Positions 1-9,289 are shown, counted from the stretch's first letter. The stretch: DNA of 64,000 bases from an uncultured Tenacibaculum sp. (GCF_947504135.1 NZ_CANNGG010000001.1:496001-560000); one strand, 5' to 3'. Program-made: numbers and translations. The notes: generated by a model not told the origin, from the letters alone.

Positions 1-2
1 TA

Positions 3-980
3 GATTCAAACAATATTGGAACAGCTATTTTTGATGACGAATTATCTCCAGCACAGCTAAGAAATATCGAACGTTTTTTAGATTGTAAGATTTTAGATAG
101 AACCAACTTAATCCTAGATATTTTTGCTAGTAGAGCACAAACAAGTTCGGCAAAAGCTCAGGTTGAATTAGCGCAATATCAATATTTGTTGCCTCGATTA
201 ACACGAATGTGGACCCACCTTGATAAACAAAAAGGGGGAATTGGTATGCGTGGGCCAGGAGAAACAGAGATTGAAACTGACCGTCGAATTATTCGTGATA
301 AAATTTCATTGCTAAAAAAGAAGCTCGAAACCATTGATAAACAAATGGCGGTACAACGAAAGAACCGTGGGAAAATGGTGCGTGTTGCTTTAGTAGGTTA
401 TACAAACGTTGGGAAGTCTACTTTAATGAATGTAGTTAGTAAAAGTGAGGTTTTTGCTGAAAATAAGCTATTTGCAACCCTAGATACTACGGTAAGAAAA
501 GTCGTCATTAAAAATATTCCATTTTTAATGACTGATACTGTTGGGTTTATTAGAAAATTACCAACTCAGTTAGTAGAATCGTTTAAATCTACGTTGGATG
601 AAGTTAGAGAAGCCGATTTACTACTGCATGTAGTTGATATTACGCACCCAAACTTTGAAGATCATATCGCTTCTGTAAACAAAATATTAGACGAAATTAA
701 TAGTAAAAATAAGCCCACAGTTATGGTATTTAATAAGATAGACGCTTATACTCATGAAACTATTGATGAAGACGATTTGGTAACAGAAAAAACAAAAAAA
801 CATTACACGCTAGAAGACTGGAAAAGGACATGGATGTATGATTTAGGAACAGAAAGTATTTTTATATCAGCCTTAAATAAAGATAATTTAGAAGACTTTA
901 AAGAGAAGGTATATGAAGAGGTAAAGAAGATACATATACAGCGTTTTCCTTATAATGATTTCTTATATAATGAATACTAG
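3..980 (+). CDS. hflX: GTPase HflX (5' end outside window)
   Basis: The reading frame is open from base 3, so the start lies upstream of the window; about 325 C-terminal residues are present. HflX is a ribosome-associated GTPase that splits stalled or stressed 70S ribosomes. The visible part contains the end of the N-terminal HflX domain, the linker motif [18 protein letters not shown], a coiled segment, then the G domain with the P-loop GYTNVGKST, the DTVGF switch II motif and NKID (G4). Internal ATG codons at 207 and 246 are not starts because homology-like sequence continues upstream of them. A terminator follows 33 bases after the stop. The identity is very secure; the only defect is truncation by the window edge. 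Confidence 0.95.
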   Translation, partial: DSNNIGTAIFDDELSPAQLRNIERFLDCKILDRTNLILDIFASRAQTSSAKAQVELAQYQYLLPRLTRMWTHLDKQKGGIGMRGPGETEIETDRRIIRDKISLLKKKLETIDKQMAVQRKNRGKMVRVALVGYTNVGKSTLMNVVSKSEVFAENKLFATLDTTVRKVVIKNIPFLMTDTVGFIRKLPTQLVESFKSTLDEVREADLLLHVVDITHPNFEDHIASVNKILDEINSKNKPTVMVFNKIDAYTHETIDEDDLVTEKTKKHYTLEDWKRTWMYDLGTESIFISALNKDNLEDFKEKVYEEVKKIHIQRFPYNDFLYNEY

Positions 981-1012
981 TTTTTTACGCTAAAAAAACA
1001 TAACGATAACAT

Positions 1013-1051
1013 AAAAAAGAACTTAGATAATTGCTGTTTAAGTTCTTTTTT
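1013..1051 (+). terminator. Rho-independent terminator after hflX
   Basis: Left arm aaaaaagaactta (1013-1025) pairs with taagttctttttt (1039-1051) around a 13-base loop, and the right arm ends in a run of T. It sits 33 bases past the hflX stop. Confidence 0.75.
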
Positions 1052-1350
1052 ACTATATTTATAATCGTTAACATAGTATTTTTATGCTTTTTTCAAGCAT
1101 TGTAAATCAGTATTTTTAAACATTTTATCCCCCTAAAAAATGAAAAATAATATAACTTCACATAAGAAATCTGTACGATTTTTATTAGAACATCAAGTTA
1201 ATAAGAGTTTATTCATTAATACTCAAAACTTAGTTTAAACAATCCTAAAACTTGCTAGTATTCATAAAGCTTTTAATTTTTAAATAGAGGCTGAAAGAAT
1301 TGTCTGCTCAATTTTTGTTGGGTTACCGTGTTTTAACAAAACAGATTGTG
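1052..1350. other. Intergenic stretch, nothing firm
   Basis: About 300 bases of very AT-rich DNA between the hflX terminator and the first TonB-domain gene. A small hairpin (atgctt/aagcat, 1084-1100) and a 32-codon open frame (1140-1238) are visible, but neither has supporting features. No clear promoter box matches the family consensus; the leader of the downstream gene must start somewhere in here. Confidence 0.4.
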
Positions 1351-2055
1351 ATGAAAAAAATAATAATATTCTTGTTAGCTATTTTGTATAGTACGCATTT
1401 ATTAAATGCACAAGAAAAATGTACATCTCAAGATCATAAAATACAAGATATTAATACTGTAGATAAATGTTTGATTGAAAAGCATGATGACAGTAATGAT
1501 GAAGCTTCTACAATGGTTACCACAGTTACTAGTAGAAGATATTTAAAAAAGCGTGTTTATTTTGAAAAAGTTACTCGCTTAGCAGAAGACTTAAAAGCGA
1601 AAGAAATGCATACTTTCAATGCAATTAATAATTTAAAACTAGCTCGTTTAAGCAATCCTGCCCCAATTTTTAGAACTGTAGAAAGTAAGGGGATTTCTTT
1701 TGATGTAGTTGAAGAAATACCAATGTTTTTATCGTGTGCAGATGATTCAATAGATAAAACAGATTGTTTTAACTACGAAATGCAACAGCATATACTTAAT
1801 AATTTAGTTTATCCAGTAAAAGCTTTAGATGAAGGGATAGAAGGAAGCGTGCAGGTAAGTTTTATAATTGACGAAACAGGTAAGGTAACAAGTATAAAAA
1901 CAGAAGGTGAAGGAGTGCATGAAATCTTGAAACAAGAAGCAGAAAGAATTGTGTTGTTGCTCCCGAATTTTAAACCAGGAAAACAAGCTGGTTCGCCTTC
2001 AAAAGTATCCTATAGTTTTCCAATGAGCTTTACATTAAACACCGGTGTAGATTAA
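1351..2055 (+). CDS. secreted TonB C-terminal domain protein (copy 1)
   Basis: A 234-residue protein beginning with a classical signal peptide (MKKIIIFLLAILYS...LLNAQ, cleavage after NA or NAQ). Residues about 141-230 match the TonB C-terminal domain, with the family phrases YPVKALDEGIEGSVQVSFIIDE and LPNFKPGKQAG. TonB normally transmits proton-motive energy from ExbBD to outer-membrane receptors through an uncleaved N-terminal helix and a proline-rich spacer; both are missing here. Four cysteines (two near the N-terminus, two just before the TonB domain) are conserved in the neighbouring paralogue, as is a basic RRYLKKR block. The start at 1351 is preferred over an in-frame TTG at 1300 because the signal peptide begins exactly there. 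The TBDR at 2932 is a plausible partner, by position only. Confidence 0.8.
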   Translation: MKKIIIFLLAILYSTHLLNAQEKCTSQDHKIQDINTVDKCLIEKHDDSNDEASTMVTTVTSRRYLKKRVYFEKVTRLAEDLKAKEMHTFNAINNLKLARLSNPAPIFRTVESKGISFDVVEEIPMFLSCADDSIDKTDCFNYEMQQHILNNLVYPVKALDEGIEGSVQVSFIIDETGKVTSIKTEGEGVHEILKQEAERIVLLLPNFKPGKQAGSPSKVSYSFPMSFTLNTGVD

Positions 2056-2066
2056 CTGCTAAAAAA

Positions 2067-2097
2067 TTTAATTTTTCACAAAAAAAGAGTAATTTTG
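2067..2097 (+). promoter_or_regulatory. Bacteroidota-type promoter for second TonB-domain gene
   Basis: The -7 box TAATTTTG (2090-2097) fits TAnnTTTG perfectly, and TTTA lies 19 bases upstream (2067-2070) where the -33 TTTG box is expected. It precedes the gene at 2157 with a leader of about 50 bases. Confidence 0.55.
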
Positions 2098-2156
2098 CGC
2101 GCTGAAATATTTAGTCAATTAATCAATTGACTTAGAGATTGTTAAAACCCTTAAGT

Positions 2157-2888
2157 GTGAAAAAAGTAATTTTATTTATATTTTTAGTTTGTTTGTATAC
2201 TACAAATGTAATGTCTCAACGTGAGGTTTGTGAAACTCCAGAAGAAACTTTAGACCTAAATAGTATTACTAAATGTACCATTGAGCCTAAAAGTAAAGAC
2301 AATAAAGGTACGCGTCAAATCTCTGTTAAGGTTTCAGCAAACAGAAGATACTTGAAAAAAAGAGAAGTGTTTAAAAAGAAAGCTGTTTCTTCAGGTTCAG
2401 AGTTGTCTAGTGTAGGAACAGCTGAAGTTGAAAACACAAATCAACTTGCAGAAATTTCTCAGCCATTAACAATAAAAAATAACATCGAAGATATTACCAG
2501 TAAATTATCAGCAGAAGAAATAAAAAATGCTGAGAAATTTAGTACTGTAGATAAAATCCCTCTTTTTACAGCTTGTAAAAAAGCTAAAAAAGGAGAACGA
2601 TTAGATTGTTTTAATGTTGAAATGGTAAAACATATTCAAAAACACTTCAGATACCCTAGTCAGGCGGTAAAAGAATCTGTTCAAGGCGAGGTTTGGGTTC
2701 GTTTTATTATTGATAAAAACGGACAGGTTAAAAACATCAAAACCTTAGGGCCTAAGGGCGGAGAGTTATTAAATAACGAAGCGGTTCGAGTTGTATCTCA
2801 ATTACCTCAATTTATCCCTGGAAAAAAACAAGGAGATAACGCTTCAGTTAAATACGGATTCCCAATCATGTTTGCTCTAGATGAGTAA
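2157..2888 (+). CDS. secreted TonB C-terminal domain protein (copy 2)
   Basis: A paralogue of the preceding gene, 243 residues. A signal peptide (MKKVILFIFLVCLYTTNVMSQ) is followed by a paired-cysteine segment, the block NRRYLKKREVFKKK, a low-complexity linker, and a TonB_C domain at about 150-240 (YPSQAVKESVQGEVWVRFIIDK, LPQFIPGKKQGD). The start is GTG at 2157; an in-frame TTG at 2139 would add six residues before an otherwise perfect signal peptide. Only 43 bases separate its stop from the TBDR start at 2932, so the two are probably co-transcribed, suggesting a dedicated receptor/energiser or receptor/accessory pair. The exact role is unknown because the membrane anchor of real TonB is absent. 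Confidence 0.8.
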   Translation: MKKVILFIFLVCLYTTNVMSQREVCETPEETLDLNSITKCTIEPKSKDNKGTRQISVKVSANRRYLKKREVFKKKAVSSGSELSSVGTAEVENTNQLAEISQPLTIKNNIEDITSKLSAEEIKNAEKFSTVDKIPLFTACKKAKKGERLDCFNVEMVKHIQKHFRYPSQAVKESVQGEVWVRFIIDKNGQVKNIKTLGPKGGELLNNEAVRVVSQLPQFIPGKKQGDNASVKYGFPIMFALDE

Positions 2889-2931
2889 ATAAATCAATAA
2901 TAATTTACAAAAACTAATTAAAATAAACATT

Positions 2932-5640
2932 ATGTTTAAAAAACTACTATCTATATTTTTAGTAGTTTGTGCTGTATCTGTATACGGACAAACGACTATA
3001 AATGGAAAAGTTTATGATGAATATTTAGAGCCTTTTTCTAATGCTGTAATTATTTCAGGAAATGATAGAACAATTTCAGATTTCGAGGGAAGTTTTATTT
3101 TAAAATCAGCATCAAACTATCCTGTAACAATCCAAGTTTCAGCTTTTGGATACAAAACAGAAATCATTGAAGTTGTATCTCAAGATCAAGAAATAAATGT
3201 AATTTTGAAAGAAAACATCGCATTAGAAGAAGTTGTAATTTCTGCATCAAGGTCTCCTGAACGAGTTATTGAATCGCCAGTAACCATTGAAAGAATGGGG
3301 ATTGTTGATGTTAAAAGAAATACTTCTATCTCGTTTTATGACGGATTAACAAACTTAAAAGGAATCGAGTCGCGTGAAGCAAACTACGGATTCAAATCTG
3401 TTAACTCACGTGGTTTTTCTACTTTCGATAACACTCGATTTGTACAGTTAGTAGACGGGGTAGAAACATCAATTCCTGCATTAAATTTCTCAGCAGGAAA
3501 TATTATGGGGCTTTCAGATTTAGATGTAAAAAATGTTGAAATTCTTCCAGGAGCATCTTCTGCTTTATATGGGGCAAACGCCTTTAACGGTATTTTGTTA
3601 ATGAAAAGTAGAAACCCTTTTGATGATGCAGGTATTAGCACGTATATTAAAACAGGAAACATGTCGCAAGAAGCAGCAGGGAATAATGCTTTTTACGATG
3701 TAGGTGCACGTATGGCATATAAATTTAATAACTATTTAGCTGCAAAAGTAAACCTAACTTACTTTTCTGCAGAAGAGTGGCATGCTGATGATACTAGAAA
3801 TACTACAGGAATTGGTGGTGTAGCAATTGATGGAGATAGAGATACCAATACAGATTACGATGGAGTAAATGTGTATGGAGATGATTTTTCAGTGGCTATT
3901 CCAGGTATTGGAAATGTAAGTAGAACAGGGTATGACGAAAAAGATTTAACAAATTATGATGGTTATAACTTAAAATTTGACGGATCTATTCATATCAGAC
4001 CATGGGCTAATGATGCGTTCGAAATTATTTTAAATTCTCGTTTTTCTCGTGGAGACAATACTTACCAAGGATCCAACAGATTCTCTCAAAAAGGATATTT
4101 TATCGAGCAGTATAAATTAGAATTAAAAGGGAAGAATTTCTATGCAAGAGGATACTATACTGGAAACGATTCAGGAAAAACTCACGATTTACGATTTGCT
4201 GCAATTGCCTTAAATGAAAAGTACAATCCGACGCAAAACTGGTATAAAGAATACATAGACATGTATTCAGGAGTAATTAACGATCAAAATTACACTGCTT
4301 TTAACGATGCAGATGCAAGAAGATATGCTAACAGAAATAGATTTGTACCAGGATCAGCCGAATTTAAAACAGCATTAGAAGAAGTAATTAATACTCCAAT
4401 AAACAAAGGAGGAGCTGGTATAAAAGATGAAACTTCTTTTTACCATTTTGATGCCAACTATAACTTTAAAGATATTATTCGTTGGGGAGAAATTCAAGTA
4501 GGAGGTTCTTATCGTAAGTATGATATTAACTCAAACGGAACATTATTTACCGATGAAAACGATAATATTGAGTTTGATATGTTTGGGGTTTACTCTCAAA
4601 TTCAAAAGAAATTTTTAGAGGATAGATTAAAGTTTACAGGATCTGTTCGTTATGATAAATCTAAAAACTTCGAAGGAAACTTCTCGCCAAGGGTAGCATT
4701 AAACTATTCTTTAGGAGACTCAAAAAACCATATTTTAAGAGCTTCTTATCAAACAGGGTTTAGAAATCCAAGTACTTTAGAGCAATACTTCGGATTACGT
4801 TCAGGACCAAGTAATTATATTTTAGGAACTTCAGAAGAAAACTTAGACCGTTTTTCTACAATAGCAATGAATCAAGATGGTACTACCAATACAATTACTG
4901 GTAGAAACGTTTTTGACAACGCATTGGCAGGAGAAGATAACAGAGTTAAGCTTCATGTAAACCCAATTAAGCCAGAAAAAGTAACTTCTTATGAAGTAGG
5001 GTATAGAAGTATTATTGATTTAAATAGTAGAAACATTTTAGAATTAGATATTAATGGTTATTACAACCAGTATAACGATTTTGTAGCTTTTAAAGATGTT
5101 ATTGTAGCTAATTATGGAGGTTTAGAAGCAGATGGAACACCAAACGCTTTAGCTAATGCAGCAATTGATAATGGAGACTATACATCGTTTGTACTTAACA
5201 CAAATACACCAGCTAATGTAGATTCGTATGGTGTAGGAGTAGGGTTAAATACTAAAGTGTTTAAGACATTTAATTTAGGAGCAAATTATACGTATTCAAA
5301 ACTAGTTTTTGATCAAAGTGAAGATTCAGGTTTTAAACCAGGGTTTAATACACCAGAGCATCAAGTAAAAGTAATGTTTGGTAACCCGAATTTATTTAAC
5401 AACTTCGGATTTAATGTGAATGTAAGATGGCAAGATGAGTTTTTATGGCAGTCGAGTTTCTTAGATGATATGGTATCTGAAAGAACAGTATTAGATGCAC
5501 AAATAAATTATAGAGTACCTTCACTTAAATCTAGATTTAAAATTGGAGGAACTAATTTAACAGGTAACGAATATATGGGAGCTCCTGGTTCAGGATTCAT
5601 CGGTTCTATGTACTATGTTTCTTGGACAATTAATGACTAA
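2932..5640 (+). CDS. TonB-dependent outer membrane receptor
   Basis: A 902-residue receptor with signal peptide (cleavage near VYGQ), a carboxypeptidase-regulatory-like beta-sandwich at about 22-95 (NGKVYDEYLEPFSNAVI), a plug domain at about 110-230 (VVISASRSPERVIESPVTIERM, then GASSALYGANAFNGILLMKSRNP) and a long beta-barrel. The ligand is not apparent: no SusD partner follows and there is no riboswitch in front. The last residues are SWTIND rather than the usual terminal aromatic residue. It is probably transcribed with the TonB-domain gene 43 bases upstream. The receptor class is certain; the substrate is unassigned. Confidence 0.93.
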   Translation: MFKKLLSIFLVVCAVSVYGQTTINGKVYDEYLEPFSNAVIISGNDRTISDFEGSFILKSASNYPVTIQVSAFGYKTEIIEVVSQDQEINVILKENIALEEVVISASRSPERVIESPVTIERMGIVDVKRNTSISFYDGLTNLKGIESREANYGFKSVNSRGFSTFDNTRFVQLVDGVETSIPALNFSAGNIMGLSDLDVKNVEILPGASSALYGANAFNGILLMKSRNPFDDAGISTYIKTGNMSQEAAGNNAFYDVGARMAYKFNNYLAAKVNLTYFSAEEWHADDTRNTTGIGGVAIDGDRDTNTDYDGVNVYGDDFSVAIPGIGNVSRTGYDEKDLTNYDGYNLKFDGSIHIRPWANDAFEIILNSRFSRGDNTYQGSNRFSQKGYFIEQYKLELKGKNFYARGYYTGNDSGKTHDLRFAAIALNEKYNPTQNWYKEYIDMYSGVINDQNYTAFNDADARRYANRNRFVPGSAEFKTALEEVINTPINKGGAGIKDETSFYHFDANYNFKDIIRWGEIQVGGSYRKYDINSNGTLFTDENDNIEFDMFGVYSQIQKKFLEDRLKFTGSVRYDKSKNFEGNFSPRVALNYSLGDSKNHILRASYQTGFRNPSTLEQYFGLRSGPSNYILGTSEENLDRFSTIAMNQDGTTNTITGRNVFDNALAGEDNRVKLHVNPIKPEKVTSYEVGYRSIIDLNSRNILELDINGYYNQYNDFVAFKDVIVANYGGLEADGTPNALANAAIDNGDYTSFVLNTNTPANVDSYGVGVGLNTKVFKTFNLGANYTYSKLVFDQSEDSGFKPGFNTPEHQVKVMFGNPNLFNNFGFNVNVRWQDEFLWQSSFLDDMVSERTVLDAQINYRVPSLKSRFKIGGTNLTGNEYMGAPGSGFIGSMYYVSWTIND

Positions 5641-5660
5641 TTAATTTAGTTATATAAAAT

Positions 5661-5695
5661 AAAATAGGCGTGAATTTATAATTCACGCCTATTTT
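5661..5695. terminator. bidirectional terminator
   Basis: Perfect 15-base arms aaaataggcgtgaat (5661-5675) and attcacgcctatttt (5681-5695) with a 5-base loop, A/T flanked on both sides. It lies between the convergent TBDR and CNNM/CBS genes and can serve both. Confidence 0.9.
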
Positions 5696-5713
5696 TATTT
5701 AAGATAAAATGAG

Positions 5714-6790
5714 TTATTCATTTTCACTATCATCATTAATAATTCCTAATCGCTTAGCGCGCTGTTCCCAGCTCTTTCTAGCTAAAGTTTGAAGATTGGC
5801 TACGCTATCACTTTCATCCATAATTTCATAGCCTAAAAGTGTTTCTATAACGTCTTCTTGGGTTACTAATCCACTAACCGCTCCATACTCATCAACAACT
5901 AACGCTAAGTGTTCTCTTTGCTCAATTAATCGTTCAAATAAATTAGGAATAGATAACTCTCTACTAGCTATTATAATTTCACGTTTAATTGTTTTTAAAG
6001 GCTCATTTCCTTTGTTGTCAACCAAGGAAAGTAATAACTGATCTTTTAAAACATAACCTGTTATATTATCTGGGTTTTCAGCATACACAGGTATTCTAGA
6101 AAAACGCAAAGGTCTATTTTCATTAAAAAAAGCTTCAATGCTTTGGTTTTCATCAGCAGTAGTAAGAACTGTACGGGGAGTCATGATATGCTTTGCTTGT
6201 ACTTGTTTAAAGTTTAGCATATTTCTAATCACCTTTCCTTCACTTTCATGAAAAACTCCTTCTTGTTCAGCAATGTCAGTCATTGCAGTAAAATCTTCTC
6301 TGCTTAGTACACTCTCACCATGGGCTCCTTTTCCAAATATTTTGGTAAAAAGTTGAAGTACCCATATAATACCAGTGTATTTGCAGATAAAGATTAAGAT
6401 GTTTAAAGCTTTTGTTGAAAAGCCAGCTAAAGATTTCCAGTAGGTTGCTCCGATAGTCTTAGGAATGATCTCTGAAGCTACTAAAATTAAGATTGTCATT
6501 ACAGCTGAAACGATAAAAACACCATTGCCGTCATCACTAAATATTTTTTTTGCCTGGGCACCTACTAAAATAGCTCCTACAGTGTGTGCAATAGTATTAA
6601 CAGTAAGGATGGCTATAAGGGGTTTATCTACATCTTTTTTTAAGGTTTCTAAACCGTCAGCGTACGCTTTACCTTCTTTCTTTTTAACATTAACAAAAGT
6701 GGGTGTTACACTTAATAAAACAGCTTCAAGTATGGAGCATAAAAAGGAGAAAAATATAGATAAAGTTGCGTAAACAATTAAAAGTGTCAT
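5714..6790 (-). CDS. CNNM/CBS-domain membrane protein (hemolysin family)
   Basis: A 358-residue protein with an N-terminal CNNM (DUF21) transmembrane domain of about four helices (residues 1-150, including the conserved VASEIIPKTIGA segment) and a CBS pair at about 190-320 (IMTPRTVL; LALVVDEYGAVSGLVTQEDVIE). The C-terminal CorC_HlyC domain of the longer family members is missing; the protein stops soon after the second CBS motif with a short acidic tail. CNNM/CorB proteins are linked to magnesium or cobalt export; the hemolysin name is historical. Function as an ion efflux protein is inferred from the family. Confidence 0.88.
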   Translation of the reverse strand: MTLLIVYATLSIFFSFLCSILEAVLLSVTPTFVNVKKKEGKAYADGLETLKKDVDKPLIAILTVNTIAHTVGAILVGAQAKKIFSDDGNGVFIVSAVMTILILVASEIIPKTIGATYWKSLAGFSTKALNILIFICKYTGIIWVLQLFTKIFGKGAHGESVLSREDFTAMTDIAEQEGVFHESEGKVIRNMLNFKQVQAKHIMTPRTVLTTADENQSIEAFFNENRPLRFSRIPVYAENPDNITGYVLKDQLLLSLVDNKGNEPLKTIKREIIIASRELSIPNLFERLIEQREHLALVVDEYGAVSGLVTQEDVIETLLGYEIMDESDSVANLQTLARKSWEQRAKRLGIINDDSENE

Positions 6791-6824
6791 TCGTTAAAAT
6801 TTTAAGCTAAAATACATAAAAAAG

Positions 6825-6854
6825 AAAACCTCAAGAAGAACTTCTTGAGGTTTT
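6825..6854 (-). terminator. terminator of first DUF3078 gene
   Basis: 14-base perfect arms aaaacctcaagaag (6825-6838) and cttcttgaggtttt (6841-6854) directly below the stop of the minus-strand gene at 6877. T-rich sequence follows on the minus strand. Confidence 0.85.
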
Positions 6855-6876
6855 GAATATGTGTTTAGTAATGTTT

Positions 6877-7713
6877 TTAAAAACCGTAATTAATACCTAA
6901 ACCAAATACCTCTCTTGTTTGAAATCCTTCAAAAGCATTATCATCGTAAATTGCTTGCATAGAAAGGTTCGCAGATAAATACTTGTTAACTTTCATCACT
7001 ACATTAACAGTATAATCAATATCCACATTTTGAAAATCTTCTAAGTAGTTGCTATAAAGGTTTAAAATATTTTCTACCGAAACGTTTTTCATTACATCTA
7101 ACTTGTAATAAGCGTTTAAAGCAGCCCCTAACTCATAACGAGTAGTTTCTCCTTGTGCAACACCAAAAGCATCTCCCATTTCGGTTAAATGTCCGTGCAT
7201 TACTATTAATTTAGAAGTTGCAGGGGCAATGTTAACTTTTAAGTTATCGTGTTTTTTCCATAACATACCAGGTCCAAATTGAAAGTATGCAGGAGAAAAG
7301 AAGTGCGAAGTTTGAATACCATTCACATCAGTTGATGACATTTGTGTTTTAAAGTTGAAAAAAGCAGAATAGTACCAGTTCCCACCAGCTTTTTTACCTA
7401 CTAAAGAGTTCAACTCTAAACGGTCATCTGTTTTTTTCATTTCTTCTCCTTTTAGTTTTGTTAAACCGTAAGAAGCAATTAATTTATTGTCCCAAGTCCA
7501 ATCACCTTTTGTGTAGTTAAAATCGTAGTTTAAACCAATAGTACCAGAAATGTTGTTTGTACCTCCGGCTAACCAGTTATTAAAAGCAGATTGATTGAAT
7601 AGGAAAGAAATGTTTCCACTTCGTTTCCATCCTTCTTTAGGTTCATCTTTTTTTTCTTGGGCATTGGCTGTTAAAGCACTAAATAAAACAGCGATTGCTA
7701 ATAATTTTTTCAT
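6877..7713 (-). CDS. DUF3078 protein, probable outer-membrane barrel (copy 1)
   Basis: A 278-residue protein with signal peptide (MKKLLAIAVLFSALTANAQ) and the DUF3078 pattern: FLFNQSAFNNWLAGGTNN, WTWDNKLIASYGL, FFSPAYFQFGPGMLWKK, INIAPATSKL, ending in a terminal phenylalanine (GLGINYGF) as expected for a BamA-dependent barrel. Family function is unknown. It has its own promoter and terminator although a paralogue lies directly upstream. The repeated NQSxFxNWxAGG motif appears in both copies. Confidence 0.85.
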   Translation of the reverse strand: MKKLLAIAVLFSALTANAQEKKDEPKEGWKRSGNISFLFNQSAFNNWLAGGTNNISGTIGLNYDFNYTKGDWTWDNKLIASYGLTKLKGEEMKKTDDRLELNSLVGKKAGGNWYYSAFFNFKTQMSSTDVNGIQTSHFFSPAYFQFGPGMLWKKHDNLKVNIAPATSKLIVMHGHLTEMGDAFGVAQGETTRYELGAALNAYYKLDVMKNVSVENILNLYSNYLEDFQNVDIDYTVNVVMKVNKYLSANLSMQAIYDDNAFEGFQTREVFGLGINYGF

Positions 7714-7746
7714 TTGGATAAATTTTAATTTATTTTTTTGAAGGCG

Positions 7747-7778
7747 CGAATGTACGCCTTACAAAAAGCTTAGACAAA
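7747..7778 (-). promoter_or_regulatory. promoter of DUF3078 copy 1, inside a small inverted repeat
   Basis: On the minus strand TTTG (7775-7778) and TACATTCG (7747-7754) are spaced by 20 bases, close to the consensus TTTG-N19-TAnnTTTG. The -7 box is exactly framed by aaggcg (7741-7746) and cgcctt (7755-7760). The arms are not followed by a T-run on the minus strand, so they look more like an operator than a terminator. Confidence 0.5.
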
Positions 7779-7793
7779 GTTATTGATTAAAAG

Positions 7794-8744
7794 TCACGTT
7801 TTATGAAAAATATAATTTAATCCAAGTCCAAAAACTTCTTTAAACTGTACTTTACTAGAGGCGTCATCATCAATAATAGTATGTAAACTAAGGTTTGTTG
7901 AAAGGTTTTTGTTAATCTTCACAAAAAAGTTTAATTGATAATCTATGTCGATATTTTGAGGGTTGTTAAGGTAGTCAGAATATACGGCAAGAATATTTTC
8001 CATTGTTACATCTTTCATAATTTCTTTCTTGTAGTAAGCAGAAAGGTTAAAACCTAGCCCTAATTTTGAGGTTTTACCTTCTTCAACACCATATTTTCCT
8101 GAAAATTGATTAGAAACAAATGTATATCGTGCTGTAGCTGGTGCGATGTTTATCCTAGCATCGTCATTTCGTTTCCAAAGCATACCGGGACCAAAACTCC
8201 AATAAGCAGGAGAGAAAAAGTCAGAAACAGCTAATTTTGGTTCTTGCTTGTAGTCATACCCTCTAGAAAACTGCGTTTTAAAATTGCTAAAAAATGAGAA
8301 GAACCAAAGCTTAGAGGCTTTTAAACCTAATAAAGAGTTGTATTCAAATTGGTCTTCTGTTTTTCTCATTCCTTGACCGTCAACATAACTTAAACCGTAA
8401 GCAGATATAACTTTATTATCCCAGTTCCATTTCTTTTTTTTGTAGTTGAAATCATAACCAAGCGTCATGTTTCCTGCAACCGTATTGTTTCCTCCTGCAG
8501 ACCAATTAGCAAAAGATGATTGGTTGAATAAAAAAGTATATTTTCCTGTAACCATCCATTTTTTTGGTGGGTTCTTTTTTACCAATACTTCAGGAGTAAG
8601 GAATCGTTTTATGATTGTAGAGCTATAGTTAACTTCTGCAGGAGCACTAATTAATTTTAATGTTGAAATACTATCTTTTTTAGTTCTTTGGGGAAATACA
8701 GAAAAAGAATAACATACAAATAGAAGTAAAAAGAGTTTTCTCAT
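7794..8744 (-). CDS. DUF3078 protein, probable outer-membrane barrel (copy 2)
   Basis: A 316-residue paralogue of the adjacent gene with the same ordered motifs (FLFNQSSFANWSAGGNN, WNWDNKVISAYGL, FFSPAYWSFGPGMLWKR, INIAPATARY, FGLGLNYIF) and a signal peptide ending FPQ. It carries a 40-residue longer N-terminal region and a short HKT tail after the barrel aromatic residue. It starts 35 bases below the DUF2480 gene, so it is likely the last member of the sufE-DUF59-DUF2480 operon. The family has no known function; coupling to an iron-sulfur operon is by position only. Confidence 0.83.
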   Translation of the reverse strand: MRKLFLLLFVCYSFSVFPQRTKKDSISTLKLISAPAEVNYSSTIIKRFLTPEVLVKKNPPKKWMVTGKYTFLFNQSSFANWSAGGNNTVAGNMTLGYDFNYKKKKWNWDNKVISAYGLSYVDGQGMRKTEDQFEYNSLLGLKASKLWFFSFFSNFKTQFSRGYDYKQEPKLAVSDFFSPAYWSFGPGMLWKRNDDARINIAPATARYTFVSNQFSGKYGVEEGKTSKLGLGFNLSAYYKKEIMKDVTMENILAVYSDYLNNPQNIDIDYQLNFFVKINKNLSTNLSLHTIIDDDASSKVQFKEVFGLGLNYIFHKT

Positions 8745-8779
8745 TTATAGGTAGTAAGTTAAGGAGTTTATAAATCAAA

Positions 8780-9289
8780 TTACTTTTTTCTCTTATAAAG
8801 TGGAACAGTTGAACAAGCTTCACCAAACATAATGGTTTTAGCTATAGGTTTAATTTTTTCAATTAATAGGGTATATGCTGATGGTGGTATAGGCTTATTT
8901 GCACATCCTTTTATTATTACAGGCTTATCTTTATATTCGGAAGTGTCTAACTGTTGAATTATTTCTTGATATACTACAGTTTCTAATAATGTTAAGTCGC
9001 CAACAACAATCTTTTTAGCAAAAGGGGTAAGTTCAGTGGTCAGTAAAAGATAAGCCCATGAAGGAATAATAGCATCAGTAGAACAAGTTAAAGAAACATA
9101 ACTGTCTTGGTATTGAGTCCAGTCATGGTTTTTTACAGACTCTCTAAAATCTTTTTCACGAAGAATCAATTCTTCAAATAACCAGTTTTTAATATCAAAC
9201 ACTACACGATTACCTTTAGGATAAAAATCTTCTAAATCTATTGTAGTAAGCTTGCTATTAGCAACTCTATTTATAATTTCTTCTGACAT
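8780..9289 (-). CDS. DUF2480 family protein
   Basis: A 169-residue cytoplasmic protein without signal peptide or membrane segment. It matches the Bacteroidota family DUF2480 (IDLEDFYPKGNRVVFDIKNWLFEELILREKDFR; IPSWAYLLL; IIKGCANKPIPPSAY). Three cysteines are placed in conserved-looking positions (SLTCST, KGCANK, EACST), which would fit metal or cluster chemistry. It lies between a DUF59 iron-sulfur protein and a DUF3078 gene. No enzymatic role is known; an iron-sulfur-related role is only suggested by position. Confidence 0.82.
   Translation of the reverse strand: MSEEIINRVANSKLTTIDLEDFYPKGNRVVFDIKNWLFEELILREKDFRESVKNHDWTQYQDSYVSLTCSTDAIIPSWAYLLLTTELTPFAKKIVVGDLTLLETVVYQEIIQQLDTSEYKDKPVIIKGCANKPIPPSAYTLLIEKIKPIAKTIMFGEACSTVPLYKRKK

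Noticed and set aside
1140..1238. 32-codon open frame (MKNNITSHKK...) upstream of the first TonB-domain gene
   Set aside because: Short, no ribosome-binding or promoter support and no recognisable pattern; such frames are expected by chance in AT-rich DNA.
3384..3662. Antisense open frames inside the TBDR, act and acc genes
   Set aside because: They are shadows of strongly coding sequence on the other strand, without their own start signals or recognisable products.
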